Shown: in pieces, positions 55,557-64,000 of the stretch
How the letters are laid out: every line of letters begins with the position of its first letter
Position numbering within the stretch: the first letter of the stretch is position 1
Assembly (NCBI GenBank): GCA_030374765.1
Contig: JARGXX010000068.1
Span: 1,550,001-1,614,000 of the forward strand
Direction: 5' to 3'
DNA: 64,000 nt
Source of the DNA: Agarophyton chilense
Taxonomy: Eukaryota > Rhodophyta > Florideophyceae > Gracilariales > Gracilariaceae
Notes under the pieces: generated by a model
What the model was told of the DNA's origin: nothing
Databases searched by the model: none
What the model saw: the letters and a program-made list of their open reading frames with translations, nothing else
Position numbers and translations under genes: made by a program

Positions 55557-56432
55557 TTAGCGATGATAAAAGTATTTCCTGAAGCACTTCGCAATCGCAT
55601 GTTTGTTGCCCCACCACACACATTTGTGACGGAAGCACTTGTAGCTCTCACATTCGTAGTCATAGTAGCACGGTTCACAATCTTTCTTCTTGAAACATTT
55701 CTTGCGGGAAGCATCGGTGTCGAACACGCACTTGTGTTTCCAACACTTCTTGGTTGCGCAATCAAAGTCGGATGTGCATGACTCACACTCATCTTTGAAT
55801 CCACACCTCTTGAGAGAGGAGAAGTCGTCCTTCACACATTTTCCTGCCCAGCATTTATGAGTTTTGCACTCCGAATCTCGATGGCAAGCTTCACATTCTT
55901 CTTTCTTGAAACACTTCTGGCGGGAAGCATCGGTGTCGAACACGCACTTGTGTTTCCAACACTTCTTGGTTGCGCAATCAAAGTCGGATGTGCATGACGC
56001 ACACTCATCTTTGAATCCACACCTCTTGAGAGAGGAGAAGTCGTCTTTCACACATTTTCCTGCCCAGCATTTATGCGTTTTGCACTCCGAATCTCGATGG
56101 CAAGCTTCACATTCTTCTTTCTTAAAGCATTTATCCTTGTCGTTCCTTAACACACATTTGTGATTCCAACACTTCTTTGTTGCACATTCAGAATCAGAGG
56201 TACAACTTTCACACTCACCCAGGAATCCACATCGCTTCAATGAATTGTAGTCATCGGTGACACATTTCCCACCCCAACATTTGTAGGTGCGACATTGGTT
56301 GTCAGAATAACAATGATCGCATTCATCGAGAAGGTATCTTCCACTGTGTACCGAAAGATTCTCGATATGATTTTCAGCCGCAGAACACAGGGCATATGAG
56401 ATGAGAATGATGGAGAGTGCTACCACTTTCAT
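55557..56432 (-). CDS. Secreted cysteine-rich protein with tandem 72-residue repeats
   Basis: 291 residues from the ATG at 56432. The signal peptide (MKVVALSIILISYALCSAAE) predicts secretion. The mature part is seven half-modules of the pattern C-x5-C-x2-C-x5-C-x4-C-x4-C (the first lacks its leading Cys). They alternate between a KCFKKEECEAC type and an RCGFKDECxSC type, so the true unit is 72 residues. Two units (about 55.68-56.11 kb) are nearly identical at DNA level with a 216-bp period, a sign of recent duplication or gene conversion. The six Cys per half-module suggest three disulfides in small extracellular domains. A TATA box lies about 85 bp upstream. The ligand and role are unknown. 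I do not assign a toxin or enzyme function. Confidence 0.85.
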   Translation of the reverse strand: MKVVALSIILISYALCSAAENHIENLSVHSGRYLLDECDHCYSDNQCRTYKCWGGKCVTDDYNSLKRCGFLGECESCTSDSECATKKCWNHKCVLRNDKDKCFKKEECEACHRDSECKTHKCWAGKCVKDDFSSLKRCGFKDECASCTSDFDCATKKCWKHKCVFDTDASRQKCFKKEECEACHRDSECKTHKCWAGKCVKDDFSSLKRCGFKDECESCTSDFDCATKKCWKHKCVFDTDASRKKCFKKKDCEPCYYDYECESYKCFRHKCVWWGNKHAIAKCFRKYFYHR

Positions 56433-56513
56433 GTTTGCTCAGTGAATGTGATGGTGGATATCCGATAGGGAGGACGACTGAGCAACAAGTAAATCAAACG
56501 ATGGCAGGTCTTG

Positions 56514-56523
56514 CTTTTTATAA
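56514..56523 (-). promoter_or_regulatory. TATA box of the cysteine-rich gene
   Basis: The minus strand reads TTATAAAAAG, 82-91 bp upstream of the ATG at 56432, at a spacing typical of a core promoter with a short leader. Confidence 0.55.
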
Positions 56524-58585
56524 GTAAACTAGTAGACTCATGCATGCCGTCGAAGCTCCCTTTCGACACGCAATAATTAATCTCTCTCATCCCAAAACAA
56601 ATGCCAATAGACTGTGGTGCTTCTCAGTGTTTTGAATTTGGGTTTGTCAATCCCAAGATATTAGTCGACCTGTATCTGTCTTGGTAAGTCGCGCAACAGA
56701 AGTAACGAAATTCAAACGTTTCTTAGTTCTGCCCAATGAATTTGAATAGAGATTAGAGTCGAGATATTTCTGTTGGCAGATATGGACGTCGGAAAGAAAA
56801 ACTAAAGAATCACATTTACTCCTCACAACAGTAGAATCTGCGTGCTCGGCAAATGTGTAGTCATTGACGTGTAGACCCCCCAAAAAACGTTTTTTGACGC
56901 CTTGGGCTTGTAGGTCATAGAAACAACAGCGCTACACGTCACCACGAATAGAACATGAGCACCTTTTTAGAACTAACACGGAGCGAGGGTCAGCTCGCTA
57001 CCGGTCGAAGTCAATCAGCGCTGATCTTATCTTCAGCTCACAAGCACTTCAAGCACGCAAACAAATGTGAAAACCTAATACATTCAGTACCACCTCCAAA
57101 TGCAACTACTTGTCATGATGACCAGTCATGGAAGGGAATTGTGGACACGTAAGTTAAATTCGATGCCTTCAAGGCTTGCTGCACAGCGGAGCGTTGTGAA
57201 TGATGAGAAAGGTGTTACGAACGAGATGTGTCTGGAGCTTGTGCTAATTTGCTTTGAGTCTCGAACGTTAAGACTAGCATTCCAATTGCATCAAAGGTGG
57301 GGGAAATAGAGAGGCCAGAAACACATTGCATGGTTGCATGGTGAGCATATCAACAATAAAACACGAATTTGCTTGTCAAAACCCTCCCAAGGTGTTGAAC
57401 AAAGGTTGACCGAGGCAACATTTCTCCTTCCGTGAGATATCAGTGGACCGATATCATTCCCTTGCCAAGGAATGAGATATCAACAGTCGATAAATGAAAA
57501 AAAAATCTAACATGAGCACGATAAGCTACGACTGAAATGCAAGCAAGAATTTGACTGCGCCTTTCCTTTTGATTTGCAAATCATTTGGAATCACTTTTAT
57601 ATCATCAGTAATCAAAGCATGTCCTATTAACGTATCGGTGGAAGATGCCTTGCATTTAAGGACAAGACGTAAGTATACACACTGCTCGCATCGTGGCTGA
57701 CAAGATTCTAGGCACCTAGCCTGCATTGCATGTGGAAATTTCTACAAAATGTTCCACACGTTACGAGGGTACAGCGGGGATATAAAACTTAGATAAAATA
57801 TCCTGGAGGTTCGCAGGTTTTAGGGTTCAAGATAATGTCAAATCAAAACAAATTCAAATTTTGATTGAAGGTGTACAAGGACACGGATTTCCTTCTCACT
57901 TACTCTCGAGGACACACGAATTACATGAGGTTACCACCAATGATTCGAAACTCATACATGTAGAGAAATCTTCAAGAGAAGTTGCGCATGAATTTCCAGC
58001 ATGTTTATGCTTGGAAAATATTCTTGAAAAACGGGACAACAAATTCAGAATTCCGAGGCAAGTGGAAGCGGCAGAGCTCAAGAAATGGACCAAAACAGAT
58101 TGTCTGACGTGATGGGCTGCGATCAATATGTCATTGTTTTTCTAATCGATGTAAGCATTTCAACAAAATAATAATAAAAAAGACAAATTTTGAGCAGCAT
58201 TCCACTTTAAAAGTACGCAATGGCCAAAGATTTTCGAGGAACCGCAGAAGTGTATTTCTTTGAGCTATTTGGAAGCGATTGGGCGCAAGTTGCTCTCGAC
58301 CAACTTAAAATTCATTGCACAACTTGATATTTATGGAGTCGAGATCGGTTTTTTCGTCGGCTACAATCGCACTCTGGGTTCTTGCGCCCCGATCGCCAAT
58401 CAGACACCCACCATCCCTTGGAACAGCATATCTTCTGGAGAGATTGCTGAGTGCCGTAGACAATCATCTCTCATCACGATTGGCATGGCAGCCATCGCGA
58501 ATCTCTACCCCAAACAATAAAGATCTAACCCCCTAAAGACCTTGCGGTCAATAAATAACCTGGAACAGAAAACTCACGCTATCAT
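56524..58585. other. Intergenic, no gene supported
   Basis: About 2 kb of AT-leaning DNA with short ORFs only. A hairpin built on GATATCATTCC and GGAATGAGATATC lies at 57452-57483. Nothing else stands out. Confidence 0.45.
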
Positions 58586-58846
58586 CTACACAACGTGTTT
58601 TGGATGTAAAAGCAAAAGTCTTAGATCTTTACCTATGCTTCGTACCTCTAAGCAAGCCAAGTCATCTACAACAAGTTCCTCGAATTCTACGCATTCAGTA
58701 CTCATGAGATAAAGGCACTGCCAGATGGTCAGGGAACATATTGGCTGACGTTTGGGGTGTTTCAAAAAGAGATCGGTCCGTATCTCCGTTCTCTTGAGAG
58801 TTTTGAAAAATGACTTGCGTTTGTTCTCAGGCACTGCGTCGCCCAT
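58586..58846 (-). CDS. Small hypothetical ORF
   Basis: 86 codons with a true ATG at 58846, a Lys-rich N-terminus (KRKSFFKTLKR) and an acidic/Leu-rich middle (CVEFEELVVDDLACLEV). The composition is protein-like, but no family, promoter or neighbour supports it. It could be chance. Confidence 0.2.
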   Translation of the reverse strand: MGDAVPENKRKSFFKTLKRTEIRTDLFLKHPKRQPICSLTIWQCLYLMSTECVEFEELVVDDLACLEVRSIGKDLRLLLLHPKHVV

Positions 58847-59919
58847 ATCTTAATCGATTCTAACGGAGCCCAAAGCCGGTGTCAACAACCTCTACTGGAG
58901 GTGCCTAGCAACCGAAGCAATGAATAAAATGAATCAAAAAGAACAACAACAACCAATAGTAATCAACGTAGATCCAGGGTTCACAAGAATAAACAATTTG
59001 AAAAAATGTACCGAAGAAAAGGTGTCTGAAGAAAAAAAGAAGTAAAAGAAGCCACCTGATAGAAGAACAGTACTATTCACACTTGAATAGTATGTAAAGA
59101 TAAAATAGTCGAATACATGTAGTTTTCATAATGCTTCGTTCATGGTTTTCCCTTTTTTGAGACTCGAACACCGGATTTGGCATTTAAAGTGTTTAGTACA
59201 GACTTCCAAAGCGACCAGAAGAAACATCCTACGCATAAAAAGATCAATAACTCTACAATATTCTTCATATTTCTATAAACGCTTTCATTTTATGCTCAAA
59301 GGTCAGCACACTGCAAAAATATTCCAAGTGTGAGAATAGTGCCTGCAAAAAGCATCTTATGCATGCATTGCGTAGTGTGAATGCCAACTTCAACACATTT
59401 ATTTCCTAACCATGCTATTTCATCCACCTCACAATGTTGCATAATGTAGAATGCAATTTTTTATACAAATTGGTATAATAATTTCTGTGACGTTTTTTCC
59501 CGCATCAACTTGACTTTTATTTAATCTGTTTATTATGCTTACAAAGCAATTTAGAATTTAAGGTTCAACCAATTGAGATGTGGAACTGAGTGGCAGAAAT
59601 TGGTTCGCCTGCGCAGTTGCTCTTCGCAAAAGCTCTGGAAAAAGAGACAGAGTGCAAGCGATAGGTCTCCGTCCTCTTCCTCGCTACCCCTGCCCTGTCC
59701 TGACAGCTAGCGCGTTGTATATTGTAGGTTTTTAACGGTCATAGTGAGCTCACGGCGCTCCTAAGTTCATGTGGGATAGCGCTCTATTACATACCCCCTT
59801 GTTTACGGTTAAGACTAAAAACTTCAAGTATTACTGATAAAAACTGAAGATATCAGCAATATATAAACTATCCATATGAAAGCCATGATAAAATGTAGCT
59901 AATAAAAAGGCTTTGATAC
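58847..59919. other. Intergenic, AT-rich
   Basis: No supported ORF. The stretch at about 59.58-59.80 kb is less AT-rich and may already belong to the decayed LTR that ends at 60385. Confidence 0.4.
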
Positions 59920-60385
59920 ATGAAACGATTGAATGTATTCCAAGCCCAACTATACTGGAACGCGTGCAAAGAAGAAGCAGTACAAATAGCTTTTTCCGTG
60001 GTATCTACGGTAGCCTTACCCACTCCGCGTCTCCAAGATATGTACCACCGCTGTTGGTGTATGGTTATTACTACTTATGAATTCCCGCCTCTGTATAGGG
60101 TATCTCTATTTTGTTTACTTTGGATCCCGTGCCCTTTTGCACCGCTAGCCGTACTACGTGACCCCTTTTCTCTTTTTTCCACGCTTGTTTCTGACTACCC
60201 CTGTTACACCAGTAGCATTGGACTTAACACTTTGATTCCACTCTCTGCGCTTGTCGTGCTGGTTTGCCTTGGGCTTACGCTCCGACTTTTTCGTGCATTC
60301 CCGAAGAGGCTCGTTTGCTGTGGTCCCCCCGGAGGAGAATATACCAAGTGTCTTCGTGTTGTCATTCTCTAGACGTTGCATCACA
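59920..60385 (+). repeat. Decayed E1-type LTR (3' part)
   Basis: The shared core CCCGCCTCTGTATAGGGTAT is at 60083-60102. The end TCTTCGTGTTGTCATTC, then AGACGTTGCATCACA, parallels TCTTCGTGGTGTCTCCG, then AAGCGTTGTCCTACA of the 50510 LTR. The distance from core to end (about 290 bp) fits. The left limit is uncertain and no target duplication was found. Confidence 0.45.
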
Positions 60386-62129
60386 TCAAGATCGCAATTT
60401 TTACTTATGTAGAGTTAAAGTACTCGTTTAGAAAAGGAGGACTGCAGTTGAAACAGGAAATGGTTCGATCTTCGTTCACCATACAAATCCTGATGTTCCC
60501 AAGCCAGGTGGAAGAACTGTACGAAATTAAAATTGACCAGTTACGCACTCGAATTTTGAGAACACCCAAACTGCTTTACATATTTGTATCTTCTATCCAA
60601 AGCATCACTTACAGCGCCCATTGCCCTTTTCTATACTTTCTGCATAGTTATTGCCCCCATTCTGCCGATTAAAACTTGTAACAAAGGCTTCAACACGTTA
60701 TCTTCGTATGCGTATAATTAAAACTGTGTACAGTTTTGTAGAAGGACGTTCAACAACGAAGTCTTTTCGCACGCTCTCTATACAGTGCCATGCCCTGGCG
60801 AAGTCTTATTTTTAGGGTCATACATATATAAAACATCAGACCGTCTGTGGTATAAAATTATTGGTATATATGGAAGCGGAAACGTGTATGGCCAAAATAA
60901 CATGCGCGTATGTATACTACGACACCTTAATTGAATATTTTTACATTCAATAAAGTCTACAAGGCTAGACAGAGGCACGTTTTTCTTCTTAGTAGCTTGC
61001 TAATGGTTACCTGGTTTCTGTTGCAACAAACCAGCTCAAAACATTTCGACCAAATGCTTTTTTGCGTTAAAGAACTGTGTTCTTTCTACTTAAATACTTC
61101 ACGCGGAGCAAAAGTGCGCATTCTTAACATGTTTAATGTCATTCTATCGTACTGCGTTTAAAAGGGGATATAGTAAAATGAACGCAGCTGTAAATGAGTT
61201 AGAAAGGTAAACGTTTTTTATGTTGTTTTCCTTCCATCCAGATTGTTAAAGAACAAGCGCGATGAAGTTTAGGCGATCAAAACAGAAATGGGCACAAGCA
61301 TTTTTATTTGGTAATAGATTTGATTTTGAAGCTTGTAAAGGATATGCTTTGCGAATGTATAAATATGCAATAAATGTTTTCCTGACGCATCTACATTGAC
61401 GATGGTTGTGATCGAGCAAGTCTTTGTCTGCTTCGAGAAGCAGAGCTTTGTTCATGAGGCGCTTGCGTTGCCGTTTGCGCCAGATTGCTTCGCCGATGGC
61501 GTAGTCTTTTTGCCGCATAGCTGTTGCGGCCACCGAGGAGTACGAGGTGAGCCACTCGTACCTACGGATGACTCATGCTGGCCTAGCGTAATTGGCTATT
61601 ACAGTGGGGTTGTGAGTCGGCGAGTGCCTTTACACGTGTAGCTCGATCAGTCACATTCGCTTGTCATGCGAAAAAGAATTGCGCTTGCGTGAGCCCTCTA
61701 TTCTAAGAATACGGTACACTTCTCAATCTTCAACTCATTACCAATATACGCACCGTTGTGGTCCATTGCGGTCAAGGGAAAGCCGGAACGGACTGTGTGG
61801 TGTTTATTTTTTGGTGTTCAATGATCGATGCCAGTGGGGGGCTTAACCTTCTACGGGCTTATATACCTACGAGCTTCGGCCGCCGGCGACGGCGGGGGAA
61901 TGTCCTTGCTGGAAATCTCCGGTGTTACGAACCGTACGGAACTTGGTTAGCTCACGGCGCCTGTGGCTACAACCGTGTACCCAACGCTTGTAGCACCAAG
62001 CGCCAATTTGACAAACCTGCATTCGCCCATTCCTTAACACCTTTCATCAAGTCCATTGTGCAGCTTTAGTAATGGCTTCGGCTTGCGTTATTCGCATTTT
62101 TGTTCATCGACTCAAAGACCCACCCCCCT
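60386..62129. other. Intergenic, no gene supported
   Basis: Short ORFs on both strands. GC rises from about 61.4 to 62.1 kb. The minus strand has TATATAAG at about 61857-61864 and, downstream, scattered ATGs with short frames, so a small intron-containing minus-strand gene is possible but not demonstrable. Confidence 0.35.
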
Positions 62130-63466
62130 TCACATTTTCCCTGTATTCAAAATCGCAAACGAACAATAGTAGAGCCCTCTCGTGTTAGAAGCCACAACCA
62201 GCCCCTGCCGGTATCGCGGACTGTTCACCAGCATTACGCGCTCCTCACAAGCTGTCTCTTCGCAATGCAACTTCATCATCATCGCCCTGCCCTCGAACAG
62301 CACCATGTGTCCCAGCGTCGCACAACTTCCGTTGCTATCGCACACAACTCTTGCTCGCCGGTGCCTACCAAACACCGGCTCTTCCTTGCCAAACCCGTGC
62401 AGAGCGCCTGCATCAATGCATACCTCATCGCCCACCGACTCATCTGAGAACGATGGTAAAGGAATTGAGTCGGCATCGGAAACCCCATCCTCACTGCCCC
62501 CCACTGATGGCTCTGTGCTTGGTGATGAGCCCGCATTCGTGCCTGAGGGCGTCTCTGCGGCAGTGCTTGAAGATGCCGAATCTGTTGCAGAGCCTGAGGA
62601 TGGCGCTTCTGCCGATTGTGTGCCCGAAGATGCCGCTTCGGCTGTTGTGCCAGGGGGCGCCTCTGCTACTGTGCCTGAAGACGGCGCTTCCGCAACAGAG
62701 CCAGTCGACGACGGAGGAGACAGCGCCTCCTCGTCCTCAACTCTAACGTCGTCGTACTTCTGTATTCCCATCCTTGACGCGCGAAAAGGCTCTTCAGACG
62801 ATCTTCTTCCAAAAAGCTCAACACAAACCTCACCATCTACACAATTCTCACTTTTCTTGCACCGCGTATGTCTCCTAGGAGTACAGATACACCCTGATCT
62901 GCTTAAGCAGTATGTATATTTACCGTCGCTGTTGATTGTCTTGCACTCTCTCGGCTTCTCACAATCTTTGCCGGTCAGACAGGGATCAAGCGTTAACATT
63001 CCCGCTACAGGCACCAGCCTAGATGAGTTGGAGACAATGAGCTCAGAGAGGCAAACATGCACTTCAGCGCTATGATCAGTGGCGCACACTTCTCCAAATA
63101 CACAATCTCGGTTTAGAGTACACTTCTGCGGTCTTTCTGGTAAACATAAACATCCACTTGGACCGTTGCACTGTTCGCGATAATCGCCGTCAAATAAAAA
63201 CTGACACCTTCTGGGGGGCTCGCAGTCATTCATGTCTTCACAGATGTCCAAAGTGAATCCTTCTCGTGCAGGCCCTAAACGCACATCATCTGCCCAAGAT
63301 TCCGATCTACAAGTCTTACCAATACCAAGTGATGGGCACACTTCTCCAGATTTGCAGTCCGCTGTCCTGGAACAGTGTGTCTGTGAAGACGGCGGCATGC
63401 ACTGACATTCAGCATGACCTCTACAAAGCGCCCCATCGTCCAAAATAATAGCTTGACTCACAACGC
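62130..63466 (-). CDS. Modular secreted-type cysteine protein, probably a downstream exon
   Basis: About 443 residues. Three related cysteine modules (about residues 10-215) share the pattern CxCxPxx...C..xxxCxxGEVC, as in CLCLPERPQKC then CVFGEVC, and CICTPRRHTRC then CVDGEVC. A low-complexity Ala/Ser/Pro/Glu/Thr linker (about 245-345) is made of degenerate AEAPSSGT-like repeats. The C-terminal domain has VCDSNGSCATLGHMVLFEG and CEERVMLVNSPR. There is no ATG at the start (first alternative codon GTG 63461), and an upstream TGA is in frame near 63491. ACTGAC followed by AAACAG at 63467 looks like a branch point and 3' splice site, so the signal peptide is probably in an upstream exon. Extracellular role inferred only. 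Confidence 0.75.
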
Positions 63467-63760
63467 CTGTTTCCTTTTCAGTCAGTGTTCAATTGACAAA
63501 AGTCATAAGTCATACCACCACCAGACGGAACTCGCACTGTACGGCCAGTGATATCATACCGGCCCGATATGAGTTTAAGAAGACACCATGCATGACGAAG
63601 TCATTGCGAGGGAAAGAATACTTCAACCGCCCTAAAAGCTGCATATTTTGTGTAAGGTTTTTGCGGTAGCTCGATTGTTGTTTGGGAACGTGAAAGATAC
63701 GAGCCTAGAAAGTTGTAAGTCGACACTTGCGCAACATGTTGGCAACTAAAATACCTATTT

Positions 63761-63806
63761 GAAGCGAAACGAAGCGAAACGAAGCGAAACGAAGCGAAAC
63801 GAAACG
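63761..63806. repeat. Microsatellite, unit GAAGCGAAAC
   Basis: Four perfect 10-bp units and a partial fifth (GAAACG). It lies upstream of the modular cysteine gene and inside a short ORF on the minus strand, where it would encode a Phe/Arg-rich repeat. Confidence 0.95.
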
Positions 63807-63808
63807 AT

Positions 63809-63885
63809 CCATTTACAACCGCAAATGACAACAATGCTTTCAATGCCTTTGGTTTTCCAACTCTAATAGCATCTCTAGCGGGCAT
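63809..63885 (-). other. Possible first exon of the modular cysteine gene
   Basis: ATG at 63885 opens MPARDAIRVGKPKALKALL, followed by a short hydrophobic run (SFAVV), then the microsatellite. A GTAAAT sequence just after could be a 5' splice site. It would give the missing N-terminus of the gene at 62130-63466, but the hydrophobic run is short and the splice site weak. Confidence 0.2.
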
Positions 63886-64000
63886 GAAGATAGATGTTCA
63901 TTTTTTGGCGCTTGACCCCGCTCAGCCGAGACATCGACAGAGAAAGTCCTACAGCGCAATAGGCAGCTATCGGTACTACAGTAAACATAAACAACCCCAG

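Noticed and set aside
55557..56432. Reading the cysteine-rich gene as a venom-type or defensin toxin
   Set aside because: The cysteine spacing and long tandem array do not match a toxin family I recognise; secretion and disulfides alone do not justify it.
61390..62070. Possible small gene with a TATA box on the minus strand near 61857
   Set aside because: Frames are short and inconsistent on both strands and no splice pattern is convincing.
62182..63075. 297-codon plus-strand ORF opposite the modular cysteine gene
   Set aside because: Composition follows the reverse of the Ala/Ser/Pro linker, and the cysteine modules are only in the minus frame.

Overview
This window is nuclear DNA from a eukaryote and is built almost entirely of nested transposable elements. 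Two secreted cysteine-rich host genes sit at the right end. The absence of bacterial operons, the chromodomain Ty3/gypsy and Ty1/copia elements, the few short or possible introns, and the cysteine-module secreted proteins suggest a red alga (florideophyte, Chondrus-like). That assignment is an inference from general resemblance, not a proof.

Layout. 194-1387: relic Tc1/mariner element. 1437-11563 (minus strand): young, structurally complete Ty3/gypsy element, here called E1. It has 862-bp LTRs, a 5-bp target duplication AAAAC, a tRNA primer site and a polypurine tract. 11569-35198 (minus strand): old outer Ty3/gypsy element E2. It is interrupted by an E1-like gypsy relic (E5, about 17.8-24.8 kb), by a solo LTR of a third family (16694-17127) and by an E1-type LTR (33208-34889) inside its right LTR. 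It also carries a large inverted repeat (14141-15874). 35543-45802 (plus strand): decayed but complete Ty3/gypsy element E3, with target duplication AACAT. 46783-54557 (minus strand): decayed Ty1/copia element, split by an E1-type solo LTR (50510-51397) and by a Tc1/mariner element (52961-54526). 54567-64000: host-like DNA with a hypothetical ORF, a repeat-rich secreted cysteine protein (55557-56432), another decayed LTR near 60 kb, and a modular secreted cysteine protein (62130-63466).

The main discovery candidate is an antisense gene. E1, E2 and E3 each carry, between their chromodomain end and the 3' LTR, a long ORF on the strand opposite gag-pol. It converges on the pol/chromodomain ORF and starts near the 3' LTR. 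By eye the three proteins look like distant homologues of one another, and I recognise no known domain in them. E1 also has an unusual coding plan: gag, one in-frame stop, a zinc-knuckle ORF, a canonical -1 slippery heptamer, then protease-RT-RNase H. The integrase that its relatives keep is missing entirely, and a basic low-complexity chain leads straight to a chromodomain. E1 therefore probably moves, or moved, with integrase supplied in trans.

Other structure. E1, E2, E3 and E5 share one tRNA primer site. The E1-type LTRs share a TATA-like core. The E3 LTRs carry, on their antisense strand, a tRNA-derived fragment with a perfect Pol III B box. All homology statements come from reading the sequence by eye; no database search was run.
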